Of a stretch of DNA of 64,000 nucleotides, positions 25,731 to 38,976 are shown piece after piece. Every line of letters begins with the position of its first letter. The first letter of the stretch is position 1. The stretch is taken from positions 5,908,667 through 5,972,666 of the forward strand of contig NW_002060946.1 of the NCBI RefSeq assembly GCF_000150275.1, written 5' to 3'. Source of the stretch: Trichoplax adhaerens (taxonomy: Eukaryota; Placozoa; Uniplacotomia; Trichoplacea; Trichoplacidae). The position numbers were made by a program, and so were the translations under genes. The notes beneath the pieces were generated by a model, which was given only the letters and a program-made list of their open reading frames with translations, was not told where the DNA came from and did no database searches.

Positions 25731-28700
25731 CTGCTTATGGAAACACTATATTATACTGACATCCATTCGTTTTTAGTATAACTCTGTATGGAATCTCCTA
25801 AATTCACGTGGTAGTAGAGCACTTTAACGGTATCAAATTATCACAATGTTGATAAATCAGTATAATGACCGAGTAATAGTCTTTTACTATTAATCAGACG
25901 AATAAATTTTGGGTATGATTACATTTCTAAAAGTCTTCAATGCGGTAAACATTTAGATATCTATTAATATGACAACACTATTTGTTCACTAGCTTAACTT
26001 TAGAGGAATGCTTCTTCTTTCTTGAATTGATATAAATTTATTGCTAAAATTAATAGCATCTAGATCTACTTCTTAAAGGCAACTTTCTTCTAATATTTAC
26101 GCTTATTTAAATAATGTTGATTATACTATAATTAAAATTGACTATCTTTTAATCGTAATCAAAGTAAATAGCATACGAAATCTGTTAGTTTTCACTAATT
26201 TCTTCTTCTCCACTAGAATTTACTCTCTCTCTCTAATATTAGATTTACTGATCTATTTTTATAAACAAAAATCTAATTTCTTCTATTATAAATAAATTAA
26301 AACATAGATTACACAGAAAAGTTGTGCTAATTTCCTAGAATGCAGCTATAACACACTATTTCAATTATCTTACCTAATCGCCATGCTTTCAACGTAGAAT
26401 TGGCTATGACTTTAAAGTACTTTCCAAGTAAGAAGAATTAATTTAAAGAAACTATCAACATACGTCTAAGTAATTCATGATTGGTTAATAATTAGTGCTA
26501 ATTATTGCTTATAAATATGCATTTTGCACCAAAAATTAAATATTAATTGGTATAGCTTGTAAACAATAAATAACAAAGTTTAGACACCAAATAAAATCTG
26601 GGGAAATAATCGATCAACGATTTATTACAAGAAAAATGGAGAGAAGTATAAACCGAACAGCCTTACAAATACTTAACTTTAAGTATTAATAAAATAAGTG
26701 ACAGACTTAAAAACTGTCAACAACCAAACAATCTTTCAAAAAGAAGAACGTTTCAACTTACGATAATTCGACCCCGAAGGCCTTCTAAATTCAACTAGTT
26801 CTTCTAAAGAATCTTCTTCTACTCTCCCTCTAGATTTTCTAATTGCACTATCATTTATAGGCTTTGTAGAGCCGTAAGAGGTATTTAAAACTAAACATTT
26901 ACTAACCAATCGCTCTTAAGATCCATTTTAGAAAACTACTTTGCACCATTTAAGAAAACAAAAATCATTCAAAGTTCGGACACAATTTACCCCATGATTC
27001 CCTTACAAAACACTATAAAACCAACAAGTTAACTATAAAATACATCAAACTTCACTTCTAACATAATTTCTATCATTAATACATTATAAAAGTCTAAAAA
27101 TTAACCTTTAAACATCAAGATTTAGTCATAAAAATAACAGTCTAACTACTTAACAATCAACACAACCTCTGCCAATTCCCATCTTATTTTCTATTTTCCT
27201 AACTAAACTTTCCTAATGTGACTTTCATATCACGCCATAAAATTTCAAAGTTTCAAATTCATAATAAAAAGTTCAAATTTCAAAAATCAACTCGTACGAT
27301 ATTTTTCATAAACTAAAATCTAATAGTTAAAACAGAAAATTAAAACAGATAAATTAATACAGAAAAATTATATCGGACATAAATCCGAGCGGTTCCGGAA
27401 TCCGAATCCGAAAAATCCGGATTTTATAAAGATCACAGTAATCGCTTATCAAGAAATTTTATATGACTACTACGACTACTTTTCTGACATCAGGATCGCT
27501 TAGTATTGATAATATTGATGTTTTAGCGTCAGGTTGTATGGTAACTGTACGATTATAGACTACATTACAGTACTTTACGGTCATGTTATAAATCCCCTTT
27601 CTCTATGGATAGGGTTTTGTTACTAAGTCAAGTTCATTTATAACTTGAATACACTATCAAACGCCCTTTCTTTAGATTAGGCAATTGCTCTAGGGCTACT
27701 TCTATAGTAATCTGTATAATACCTCGTAAAATAATGAAGAAGAAAAGATGGCGACATGATGATTTGGCAGGGTAAAACTTAAAGACACTATCACTTTATA
27801 GGTATTTTTTATAGTAAAATAATACTAGTTACATACTAAAAGCTATAGAGGACTCTGCTTTTAGTCCTTTACTACAGTTACCATTCACTAGCTATGATTA
27901 TCGCTATAATATCGGCCTAATTTTCACAAATAATCCTCGGAATAGTAAAATTTACTTTATTGATGTACGAAAACCTAGTATAATAATGAAACTAGTTTTA
28001 AGCTAGTTTTAAATTTCTACTTGCAATAAAAATCAGCGATATCCGGACGTCCAATCCGATAGAAATTACTTTCTGATATTATAGATACAGCGCTCAATAA
28101 TTCATAGTAAAGCACAAACACTGATATAATAAAACGATGATTATCGTTTTATTATTTTCTAATCTCCGGTAATTCTCACTCGAAATGCTTTTAATGAACT
28201 TTAACGACATACGAAAATTTACTACCATAATACTATAAAACTATTTTAAGAGCCGTTTGAAAGTTAAATATAAAGCATGATGCTATGTTATATTTACAAT
28301 GTAAAAGCACCTTAATGGTTGAGAACTTGATCGGACCTTCTATAAGTGAATGTTATTCTAGTTTTAGTTTATCTGAAGGATCTGAGCTTATTTTTATTCC
28401 ATTATGATATAGTACGCCAGAATAAGTAATTTTATTAATACTCTGTGGGTGTAACTCTTTATAATTAAACTAGAACAATGCCAGTTACGTTATTTTAAAA
28501 ATATTTTACAATATGATTCAATGAATATCAAATATAATCTTTCTGGATAACTCCATGGGAACTGTTATGAATTCACTGCGTTATTTTTTAGCCTTAAAAG
28601 TCAAGATGATAGTTGCAAAACATCATTGAAACGAAATAGGCGTGACGTTTATGCTAACTAAAATTTATTCATATCTGACACAGAATCCAATAGAAACAAT

Positions 28701-30186
28701 TTTATATCATAATGTAATAGAATCATATCTTGATCTAGTTTACCTACAAACAGAAATAAAGAAATGCATCATAATTGCATAGAGTGCTTAAAATAGTACC
28801 CATACTTAGGAATTAATTCCTATGTTGGTAATTAAATTGAAATATTTATTAAATACATAGATAACCTAAAGCAGTTGAAATCAAATTATTACCGTGTCTA
28901 AAAGTAACATAAATAGAGAAGAATATCGCATGATTAAAGTAAAACCAGCAATGCTATAGAATTCGACAAGTGAAATACTTATCCATATATATCTAAGTGC
29001 AATAATGATTCTAAGGTTTAATCAGCTAATAGTAATCGATTTATATCTTCTATTTTTATAATTGAGCAGGCAAAGAATACGCAGTAGCATTTTAATTTAA
29101 AATGTGAAGTATTTCCTTATTGTAGTCAACGTGTAATGAGCTGTATTATTTATTATGATCCATTTTCTACTCCAATTTGCATTTACTGTTGAGTTATAAG
29201 TCTGATAAGATTCTAAACCCTTAAAATTAGAAGATTAAAATTAACTCAATCATATCGAACAGACCACAAATGAATACTGATTTTTTTACGATATAGCCAA
29301 CGAAGGGCATAAATTCTGCTGCTATGAATGAAGCTAAAGTGCAAAATTGAATCAATCGATAGTCTATAACGTTTGTTGGCTATCTAAAATTAAAAGGCAG
29401 AAATAGGTTAATTAATTTTTCACTTTTCCTGGATTAGGTCAGTCACACTATCTTGAATTATTTTCCCAGTTGTCATACATAAGTTCATATTTTTAGAGCC
29501 ATAATCAGGAAATAACCAAGTTTGCTTCTAGAAATCAGTCTATAGAAAAAGTAATTCATTTAATAGAAAGAAGGAATTAGACTAACTATAGGCATGATTA
29601 TTACTTCAATTAGATTTATAAATTCCGTGACAGAATATATGAAAGGGTTAAAAATCAGCTTAATATTCGGTCTTATGTATGCATAAATTAATAAATTGTT
29701 CATAATTGCTTATAAATGTAGCTAGACTGTTTGAGATAGGTAATTCAGCATCTCCATATCTATGTTACAAATGAGTCCAAATAAGGCTATCAAGTCTGAA
29801 GATATAGCAAATCTCGTAGACTTTAGCAATCTTCGTAATGTCTAATCCTGCTTATAGTGACTTTCTGTATTTACACAGAAATGAGCAATGAATATTGCAA
29901 TATTATTTCTACCTAAAATAATTTCTAAGATTATAATTTTAAATATCCTGCGTATCATTTTAGCTAACCTTTGATCTATCAGAGAAACTATCAGTTGACA
30001 TCGCATTTGGTAAAATAATTTGGCTTCCAGCTGTAATAGAAATTAATTTCGAGATTCAAGTATTTGCTTAAGAAATATAGTAATAGTTAAAATATTTTTA
30101 GTGGAAAAGCTTTCATTATAACAGAAATAGATTTAATAATCAACTCCACAATTGAATTGGTTACTCAATATCTACAATAATTATAA
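25731..30186. other. Intergenic region between Rho-2 and aGPCR-2
   Basis: About 4.5 kb without a recognised gene apart from the strand-asymmetric block described separately. Near 27385-27425 is a short TCCG-rich hairpin cluster (ATCCG repeated around a CCGGA core) that is GC-rich against its surroundings. The rest is AT-rich filler on both strands. Confidence 0.5.
26736..27300 (-). other. Strand-asymmetric (C-rich, G-poor on plus) block with an ATG-less open frame
   Basis: I counted 19 G against 78 C on the plus strand in 26941-27300. On the minus strand, an AG acceptor-like site at 26913-26914 precedes a 58-codon frame (26738 down-end stop at 26736-26738, first codon at 26910-26912). It encodes a charged peptide with SRGRVEEDSLEELVEFRRP and a basic end. 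It could be a terminal exon or the remains of a transcribed element. An open frame of this length is not significant by itself. Confidence 0.3.
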
Positions 30187-33100
30187 TCACACTGTTATTG
30201 CGATATCATTAAATGATAAGTTTCCACCTACAAAAGTACAGAATTTGAATATAAGTCAGCTTCAGATTTAAATTACTCAAGGTATAGTATTAACAGCTTG
30301 AACTGTTATAATGTAATTAGAGTGAGGCATATTTTACGGAAAAATAATAAACTTAAGGATTTATTCTAACAGTTTCCAATCTTTACTACATCATTAGCAG
30401 ATCTTATTCTATTTAACTTACAGGTACTATGTCTAGATCGGGAGAATAGTGACATATGCAAGCTTGTCGATTTGTTCGATTTGCCACTCTGCAGAAATAA
30501 AAGTGGTAGCAAAAATTAGTTATTGGTCTGTACAATTCTTTAATCTATTAGCTCCTAAATTATCAAATATTAAATATTCCGCTATACTTACTCGAGTACT
30601 GGATCGGCTGGCACTGCGCTTGTAATATGTTGCAATAACCTAAAACGAAAAATGTTGCTTGACATTAATCGCAGTTAACATAGTAAGACTCTACAGATAG
30701 AAATTGGATAGATGGGGTGACAAATTCTTAATATATATTCTGACATTTGTAATAATATCATAATCGACTAACTTGTCTATCCAACAGACAGTGAAATACA
30801 AAGAAAAAGAAGCCTTGAAGCCCAATTAAGGCGGTGAAGATATAGTCAATAGCAGCCACGTTAACAAATCGGACAAAGATCAAAACCCAAGTTAAGCCAA
30901 GTAAAGGCATCAATGACATAGCACGCCATAAATCTTGTCTATTTAGTAATCGGCGATGATGGATTAGTAAAGGCTTACTTTTAAATAATTTTTTGCATGT
31001 CTTGGAATATATAACTATTATATAGGTACGGATACCAATCTTATTTCATGTTTTAGTAAATGATCTCTAAATTGGAAGGCTTTAACCTTAGCATGTACAG
31101 TAGACCACAAGCCTATAACTTCGCTGCCATAAACTCTCTATTCAGCAAGCAAATAATTCAGAATTACCTAAGCGTCTTGGTCTTATCCATAATTTCACTT
31201 TCACCTTTCTTAGCATAAGTCATTCGAGTCGATAATCGCTTATGGATAGCATGAAGAACAACCGCCAATATAAAGATATTGACCTATGAAAAATCATTAA
31301 AAGTTTCAACAATTGATGGAGTATCAGTGTGACAAAATCTAATTGCAAACAAAGTAATATGCTTAAGCTTTAGCAGGTAAATTTGTTATTATTTTAGGAA
31401 ACTTACTCCAACAACTCCGGCAGCAGGACCAAGGAAATACCAAATATGATCAGATCTTAACCAACAACTGTTAATAATATGATAAAATTAATTGATGATT
31501 CTGTCAGTTAAATTATAGTTATAGTTATATGTATCAATTTTTAGGTAAATAATAATCTCATTAACTTACAATCCGGATCCGATTGCTATATCGGAATTGT
31601 TATAAGCATGTGGGCTAATGATTGGAGTTAAAGCAACGGGAACAGCTGGCAGCACTATCATAACGAATTATGAAATAATTAATACCACATACTACATGAA
31701 ATAGCGCCAGAATAATATTTCTTCCGAATATTTAATAGGAAATGGAAATAACGATTCGGAAGCAATGGCATAGATGATAGATAACGTAGATCATAGCTTA
31801 GTTAAAATAATCATTAATCCAAAGTATTAAGAAATAAGATTTATGACATACACCATCCTAGACCAAAGTAGAATAGGGTCCAAAGACGACTATCTTGAGT
31901 GAAAACAGTAATTAGTAGACGATACATATGGATCCCTTCTACTAACATCCAAGTAAAGCAAGCAGTGGCTACATATTGTAACATAATTGCTTTTGCGATA
32001 CATAGCGGCTATAATAAGATAAAGCAGAATATACAATTTAATGACAATCAGCTCGTTCAATATTTAGGTACAAATGACATCAGTGTGTTCATTGCAATGG
32101 CAAAAGAAAGTTCAAATTAAGTCTTTCAAAAATTTTGAAATATTTGATCCAAAAGTAGTATAAATTATATATAGCTACATGTATCTATTTTTAATCGTTA
32201 CTATCAAAATTAATTCCATCTAGGTATAGCATTAATTGCTCCTATCCATATCTATCTATTTGCAACCTTTACCATTAAAATTAAATTCACCCCACTGTCG
32301 TACAAATTACACCAATTTACGTATATCTATCTATTTTCTCCGCTGACGCATTCTGCGATCGATATATTATCCAATACTGCTACCGGATCTCAATCAGGTG
32401 CAATGATTAAAAGTTATCAACTTATTTACTTCTAAACTTTTTCTAACTTCATCTCAAATCTAATAAGTATAAAGTTTCAAATACAGTATCTACCGTACAT
32501 ACGTATATATTAATATACCACAATTATGAGCTTCTACAGACATATTTCCTCCTTGATTCACTTATTCGTAAATTGAAGTATATTTCTTAGACTGTACCTG
32601 GTTCTTCCTTCATAAATAAACCTATGATCTAAATCCTCACCGAATCTGACTCTGCTGGAACGTAAGGCATAATAAAGACCACCATGATGTTAGTTAGAGC
32701 AATTGCAATGACAAGGTTAGTGTGAATCATCCATTTCTTGGAGGGTGGTAGGCTGCAAAGGGCATTGATAGCATTAAAAAGTTGCTAGTAACTTATTTAT
32801 TACAGTTGATTAAGCTTATATCAATCAGTAGCTCATTGATGAGCTTCTGCAGTGATTAATTTGTTCGATATTGGCTGTACTTATTTTTCTCATTTTATGA
32901 ATTAAAATCACTAACATACAAGTCTCTAATCATATTCTCAGTGGAACATATTTATAATTCATATAAATAATTTACAAACTTTATATAACTAACAGATAAC
33001 AGATAGATTTACTCACTGCAAAACTGCATAAGCCACTAATGTTAATGCTATACAAAGTAAAGAGACACAGCTTGTAATAAGCCCAAGGAGGCGCAAAGCT

Positions 33101-36100
33101 TCTCGATCAGCACCAGATCCAGTTAGGGTATTATTACTTCCATTTTGCTCCTGTAATGATAATAGTTGAAAAAAATAACATAAGAATCTCATCTAACTTG
33201 CATTTCAGCTTTTCTTCTCAACTTTGCAACAATTCATGTTACTGTACGTTAACAAAATAGCTGCCCTCTAATTGCGTTCAAGTTATACCTCACCTGATAA
33301 CCAGCACCTCCTAAATCACTGAAAGTAAAGGGAATTGGATTATTAAATATAAGGATACTTGTTCGATTAGCTGGTGGAACAGTCGAGCCAATAAGTGGAC
33401 AAGGCTCTTTCTGACCCGTTAAAGCAATAGTAATACCATGGATAATATCCTCGATATGAAGATTATTTTCATCAATCTTGTAATTTGGATCTTGAGAAAT
33501 CTCAGTATGTGCTTTGCCTACTAGAGCAGCTAATAAGGTATGAACCGTATTCTTAAGCCGATCCATTGACGTCTCCTATCGAAAAGAAATTTAAAGTAAA
33601 ATTTATAGCATGATTTATTAAGAAGAAATAACTACATTAAACAGGAATATTGGAAATAATTATTTTCTAGTAGAGAGTTATTATAATAGTATTAGCTATA
33701 CAATTACCGGCACCGGACAGTGTTTATTAGCAACCATGTGCCTGACCATTTTGATACCACCGTAAGCTAGGCACTAATAATTAATTTATAAATTAAGCAA
33801 AATATTATCGATAACTGTGGTTAATTTCTTTTTGATTCTACCTTAAACATGACAGTAATAATTAATTTATAGATTAAGCAAAATATTATCATATATACAG
33901 TGAACAAGAAATAGATTGATCCTTAAATATTGAATTAGCTTTTGATTTGGGAATCATGTAACTATTAGCTATATTATAGTCAGTCTGACTAGATAAATAA
34001 TGCTATATTGCTTACATGCAAACGAAACTTTTAAATTTCATGATAATTATTGACTTAGGTCAAGTTTTAAAATTGAGCATTTCAATTTGAAGAATGCTAA
34101 TTAATATATAGCAAACTTCATACAGCATAACTACATCATAAATTAAAATTTATCATTAATATTTCTTAAAGACCTAATCCATACTTACACAACTAAATAT
34201 CGTGAAATTCTTATTACTGGTTTCAGTTTGATTAAGCCTGGATTGATATAATAGCTCAAATCCTTTAATAGGTATATTAAAATCAGCAACATCATTAAAA
34301 TGATGGCGGATAAAACTCGATAGCACACCCAGATAGTACAGCGTGTAGTCATACGCAAATGGTGAATCCATCTAATCATAGAAATGAAAAATATAAATCG
34401 TCAAAATGAAATAGTTTTCATATGCTCGTATTTCATCATATGCAAAGCTTAAAGTTTACAGCATTTTTGTCCGTAACATTAAATACTATAATTCAGGATA
34501 ATTAGATTAAGCGTTCCTTCACACTCTCTCTATATATACTTCTATTTAGTAAACATTCTTTTTACTAAAACATTTACGTTGGCTCAGTTTGATATTTTGT
34601 CCTCAAGACATTCTAAGAGGATGATACTAAAACACATATAAACTGAACTAAATAATAATTTAATTCCTCTCTCTCTCTTTATTTGTAAATTTAGAAAAAA
34701 TATCGCCGCAGTAACAAGCAAAAGGAAAGTAATTTTATTTTTTAACCTGTAATTACCATAACTTAGACTTGTAAGTTAAAGATCGCTATTCTTACCCTAC
34801 TGACAACATCGTTCAGGACTTGCGAGTGGCAATTGCATGGATCTACGGTATCCCATTTAGCCTGATCGTTTACCGGTAAGCAAGTTCTCTGCACGTAACC
34901 TAAAGATATTCCAAATTTGCCAGCATCAATAATGAATTCATTAACCTTACACTAATAGATAAATTGAAATGATAGCGAATAATTTTATTATCCATTTACC
35001 ACTAAGGTGCATTTGTAAGCCTTCTTGATTACGACAGTCGTTTATCTTATCGCACTTGTAATAATTAATACAACTTTCTGTTCTTCGGCCAGTTATAGTT
35101 ACGTTTCTGTAGGTAGGAGGCCACAATGTACCATCAAAATATTGGGAATAGCATTTACTAGCTTGCTCTATAATTTTGCGAGTTCAATAAAAGTGTGAGA
35201 AATTCGATTTTCATCACTATAAGGTAAAAATGACCACTGATATAAAGATAAAGAAACCTTATGCTTCTAGTTTTGCTATCAATCTTAGATTACGATTAAC
35301 GCTGACACGAACATTTCAAGTCAAACAGCTGTTAAACTACAAATCAAAAAATGACTATTGATTGTAATGAGAGATAAAGAAACCTTGTACTTCTAGTTTT
35401 GCTATCGATCTGCAATTATGTAAATTAATTATCATTTATTCTAGTATGAAAATTTTTAATAAAATAGTCATAGCTATAAACAATTCAAACTGAAATAAAA
35501 GGCACTATTAGAAAGCAATTATTGTAACTAACCAAAATATGAGACAATTCTATAGATGACCAGTTGTTGCATATGGATTTATTACAGTAAACAAATTAAC
35601 TGTAGTGTACTGCTTGGAGTCTGCTGTCATACTTGTTCTCTAAGGCAGTTACCTGCATTACAACTCAATAATTGCAACTGAAAATCGTCAAGGGTCCACA
35701 AAAACTTCATATCCCTCCTAAGTTATAAGCTAAGTTCTTTCTTAAAACTAGCTAATAAACTAGCTAACCTATAGTATCATGATGTTAATATTCATTATCG
35801 GCGCTTATATGATACTATAAATTTATGCAATTATTTATTCAAATCTGTCTAAAAAATTAGCTAATTTATAGTATTATAATGTTAACAATCATTATCAGTG
35901 CTTATATAGCACCATAAAAGTATATAGTACCTATTAAAATTTGTATGAAATACTAGATAATAGTATTATCAGTACAGTATATACCAAACTATCCCATCTA
36001 TCGAAATAGATTTAGAATTTTTCAATGAAAAATTACTTCATGACACCAATCTAACTGCTATATTTTCTCACTTATGAAATGGAATAGATATACGATAAAG

Positions 36101-38976
36101 ATTTAAAAAAGTAAATTACAGACGAAGAAAACACTGTTCGATTCGATAGAATATTCTAAACAGCTCAATATTCGACTCAAATATCTGACACAGTTCTCAT
36201 TCTTCCGCAGATCTATATTAAGAGCCGTTTATTGGAAAGGCGATAGAACTAAGAGGTATTGACTTAGATTATAGCTAAGAGCACGATATTAAAGAAAAAC
36301 TACCTAAACGTGGTGGACAATCGGCAACAGACGCAGCTGGTTCAAAGTTTTGACAGCATATAACTGTGCCATTTGTATCGTTGGCCAGAGCATCTACTAT
36401 TGGAGCCAATGTTTTTGGCTACAAGCAATGAAAAATTCAGCTAGTGTTAAGTTAATTGAAAACTTTAGTTTAATCGTTTCAAGAATAAAGTGTTAGGTGC
36501 CGCCAAATCTAAGGCAGATATAAAATAATCAAATTATTCAAATTATTTATACTGGGTTTGGATAACTATAAAATTTGCTACACCAATTAAATACATATAA
36601 ATTTCATTAGTATTCAGGTAAAGTCGGAAGTGAGGTTTAACACATCTAAGTTCATTGTAGAATTATTCTAAGAACTAATTCAAGCAAGTTAAAATGCATC
36701 TGAAATATCTTACCGCATCTGAACAAGAAGTAAGATTCATGACTCTCAGAGCAGCTTGATATAGACACTATAAATTGACGTAGAATGAATTTTGAAATAA
36801 CTTTAAACTCAATATCTATTGTCAGTAGAATTGCTAAAATGATTCGAAGTAAATAATTCCAGAACTCATGATAGAGGAAAAGAACTTACATGAGAATTCC
36901 AATTTCGCGTTAAATCATTACTATGAGAGGGCAATGAATAGATTGAATATAAAGTTTTAATGGTAGAAACCAAATCATCCAAAAAAAAATTAGGATTGCC
37001 AAGTATTCTTCTGGGTTGACTAAAGAAATTACTCATAAGTTCATTGTCCACATTTTTTGCATAAGTGTGTAATACTGATGCATTTGTGCTTTCGGTGGTA
37101 TTCTATAAATTGTAAAAATAAAAAAAAAGGAATTTTAAATTATTCATTTCAACTTAGACAAGAACTACTCTCCAATAATTTTTCATATTGCCTATGAATA
37201 CGTCATATCATATGTCATTTTATAACATAAAAGAATATATGATGTCTGTATCAGGTTAATATTAGCATATATTGTTAATACAAAATAAAATGAATTTATT
37301 TCAATGACATAGCAAATCTACTCTCTGCATCCTTATAGCCTTGACCATTACGCCTATAGCTAACGTATAAATAATAGATAACTATTTTATTTTGAATAGA
37401 TTAAATTTTTGGTTGATAGATTTCTAAATTAATTTATAACTGAAGTATAAATTATCATTTTTACTTTATTCTGAATAGGGTATATTAATATTACAAATCG
37501 ATGAACTGCTCTTATGATTTCAGCTTGATTAAAATATCAACATTTTGCATTTCGGTTCGTTTCATTCAACAATACTATAATCTAAGGTACATTAAAATTT
37601 AAAAGCGACAGAAAAAGGCTGAAAGGTAAGCTGTAAAGCCAAGAATTCATAAAAAAAATCATTACAAAAGTCTTCATTAATAGTATTTAAATTAGTCCTG
37701 CATCATCTAATTAAATCAATTAAAAATCTTAATACTAGCAGCATCTATAAAAAATTGAACAATAAATAGAAAGCTGGTTACGGCTCTATAATATTCATTT
37801 CTATAATTTCTATCAGAATTTATTATTACAATTTTATAGGAATACGTTGGAATAATTACAGATTCAAACAATAAAATGTAAATCACATGAAGCCCTTTAC
37901 CTCAAGGTTGGCTTTCATATTTGCAATACTTTTTTGATTACATCGGCATATGTCAATGTCTGTTAATCCACCTAATATCCAACCTCCAGGAGCTTTCCAA
38001 CAAGGTAATTTCACTTCTCCAGCTATAACTATAACAAAATCATTAAGCTAACTATTAGTGCAAGGATAAAAATACTGGCGATATTCCGTATATAGTACTA
38101 TGATATTGCTATTGATCTATGAAATAATAGAGTAAATTAATTAACGACTTTATAACATTCAGCTATTGGAGGCCTTAAAGTCGGCATACACAAAATCGTA
38201 AAGGCAGGCAATTAAATAACTCATCTGACCAAAGTTCTAGCTGTCCATCAAATACAATCAGTAGTTTCCTATATTTCTATATCAATTTTAAATACAGAAA
38301 CTCCTATAGGCAGGCAAGCAATGAATTATCTATCTTACTAAGGAGGTCATTGTAGCTATTCATTCAAGATCTCCTTGGATCTCAATATTTTTCAAATCAT
38401 CTTATAGCGTATTATAGACCAGATTGTTTACTATCGTATTTCGTCACAGTTTTATACTTATACGCCAATCGCTATCCTATAATTCGTTCTTTTTAAATAA
38501 ATCGAGTGCTGTATAACGTAGTTTGAATTCAAGTCATCTATTTTAAGACTACATAGTTGCATCTTCCCAAATTTTAGAAACTGCTTTATCTTGATATTTG
38601 TCTATTTTTAGTAAACTTACGATTGCATTTTTAATATTAATCAAATGAATCAAAGTTCCAGATATCAACAAATCTAGGTGATTATAATGTAAAGAAGCGT
38701 CTGCCTTGCATGAAGAGCATATTAAAGTACAATCAGTACGGTAATGTCATTTATTCTTAGCCTTGGTACACTTTGAAAATAAGAGAATATTATCTACTAA
38801 TGATATCAAATAGAATTATCTCTTACCTGTATTTCCTTGAGTACCAAATAGTGAAGTAGATCTGCAACTATGAGATACATTTATTGTAGTATCGTTTGAA
38901 TTCGAATCTGGCTTAAGATACCATATTGTTCCAGCTACAAAGCCGTAACAAAATGGATATGCAGTACTGGCAGTAG
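30187..38976 (-). CDS. Adhesion/secretin-type seven-transmembrane receptor with two HormR-like modules (aGPCR-2), first exon not found
   Basis: A paralogue of aGPCR-1. Exons in order: 38827-38976, 37901-38022, 36890-37102, 36714-36767, 36304-36418, 35000-35167, 34796-34899, 34189-34371, 33294-33575, 33017-33150, 32641-32752, 31852-32008, 31570-31654, 31407-31467, 31168-31283, 30773-30938, 30592-30639, 30422-30488, 30187-30227. Phases match throughout, and about 792 residues are visible. HormR-like modules: 37901-38976 (FCYGFVAGTIW, DIDICRC) and 34796-35167 (FDGTLWPPT, DPCNC). TM1 is in 33017-33150. TM2 is in 32641-32752 (KKWMIHTNL, like KWFIHINL in aGPCR-1). TM3 is in 31852-32008 (WMLVEGIHMYR). 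TM5 starts CWLRSDHIW. TM6-TM7 are in 30773-30938 (LLGLTWV, FHCLLDRQ). No GPS cleavage motif was found. The Ser/Arg/Lys-rich cytoplasmic tail ends in AITV. The signal peptide exon is missing; 45944-46013 has a compatible phase but lies 7 kb away. Confidence 0.82.
33771..33900 (+). repeat. Two-copy direct repeat in an aGPCR-2 intron
   Basis: Two near-identical stretches of about 45 bp (AATAATTAATTTATARATTA then GCAAAATATTATC) at about 33775 and 33855, in the intron between the exons ending at 33575 and starting at 34189. Confidence 0.7.
35230..35420 (+). repeat. Two-copy direct repeat in an aGPCR-2 intron
   Basis: The motif GATAAAGAAACCTT then CTTCTAGTTTTGCTATC occurs at about 35247 and 35372. 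Both copies lie in the 1136-bp intron between the HormR exon 35000-35167 and exon 36304-36418. Confidence 0.7.
35745..35935 (+). repeat. Second two-copy direct repeat in the same aGPCR-2 intron
   Basis: Two units of about 85 bp share TTAGCTAA-type, TATAGTATYATRATGTTAA and CATTATCRGYGCTTATATR segments. With the repeat at 35230-35420 they account for much of this long intron. Confidence 0.65.

Noticed and set aside
31899-32120. 73-codon plus-strand frame
   Set aside because: It is antisense to the TM3 exon of aGPCR-2, whose protein motif W-x-LVEGIH-x-Y is clear on the minus strand.
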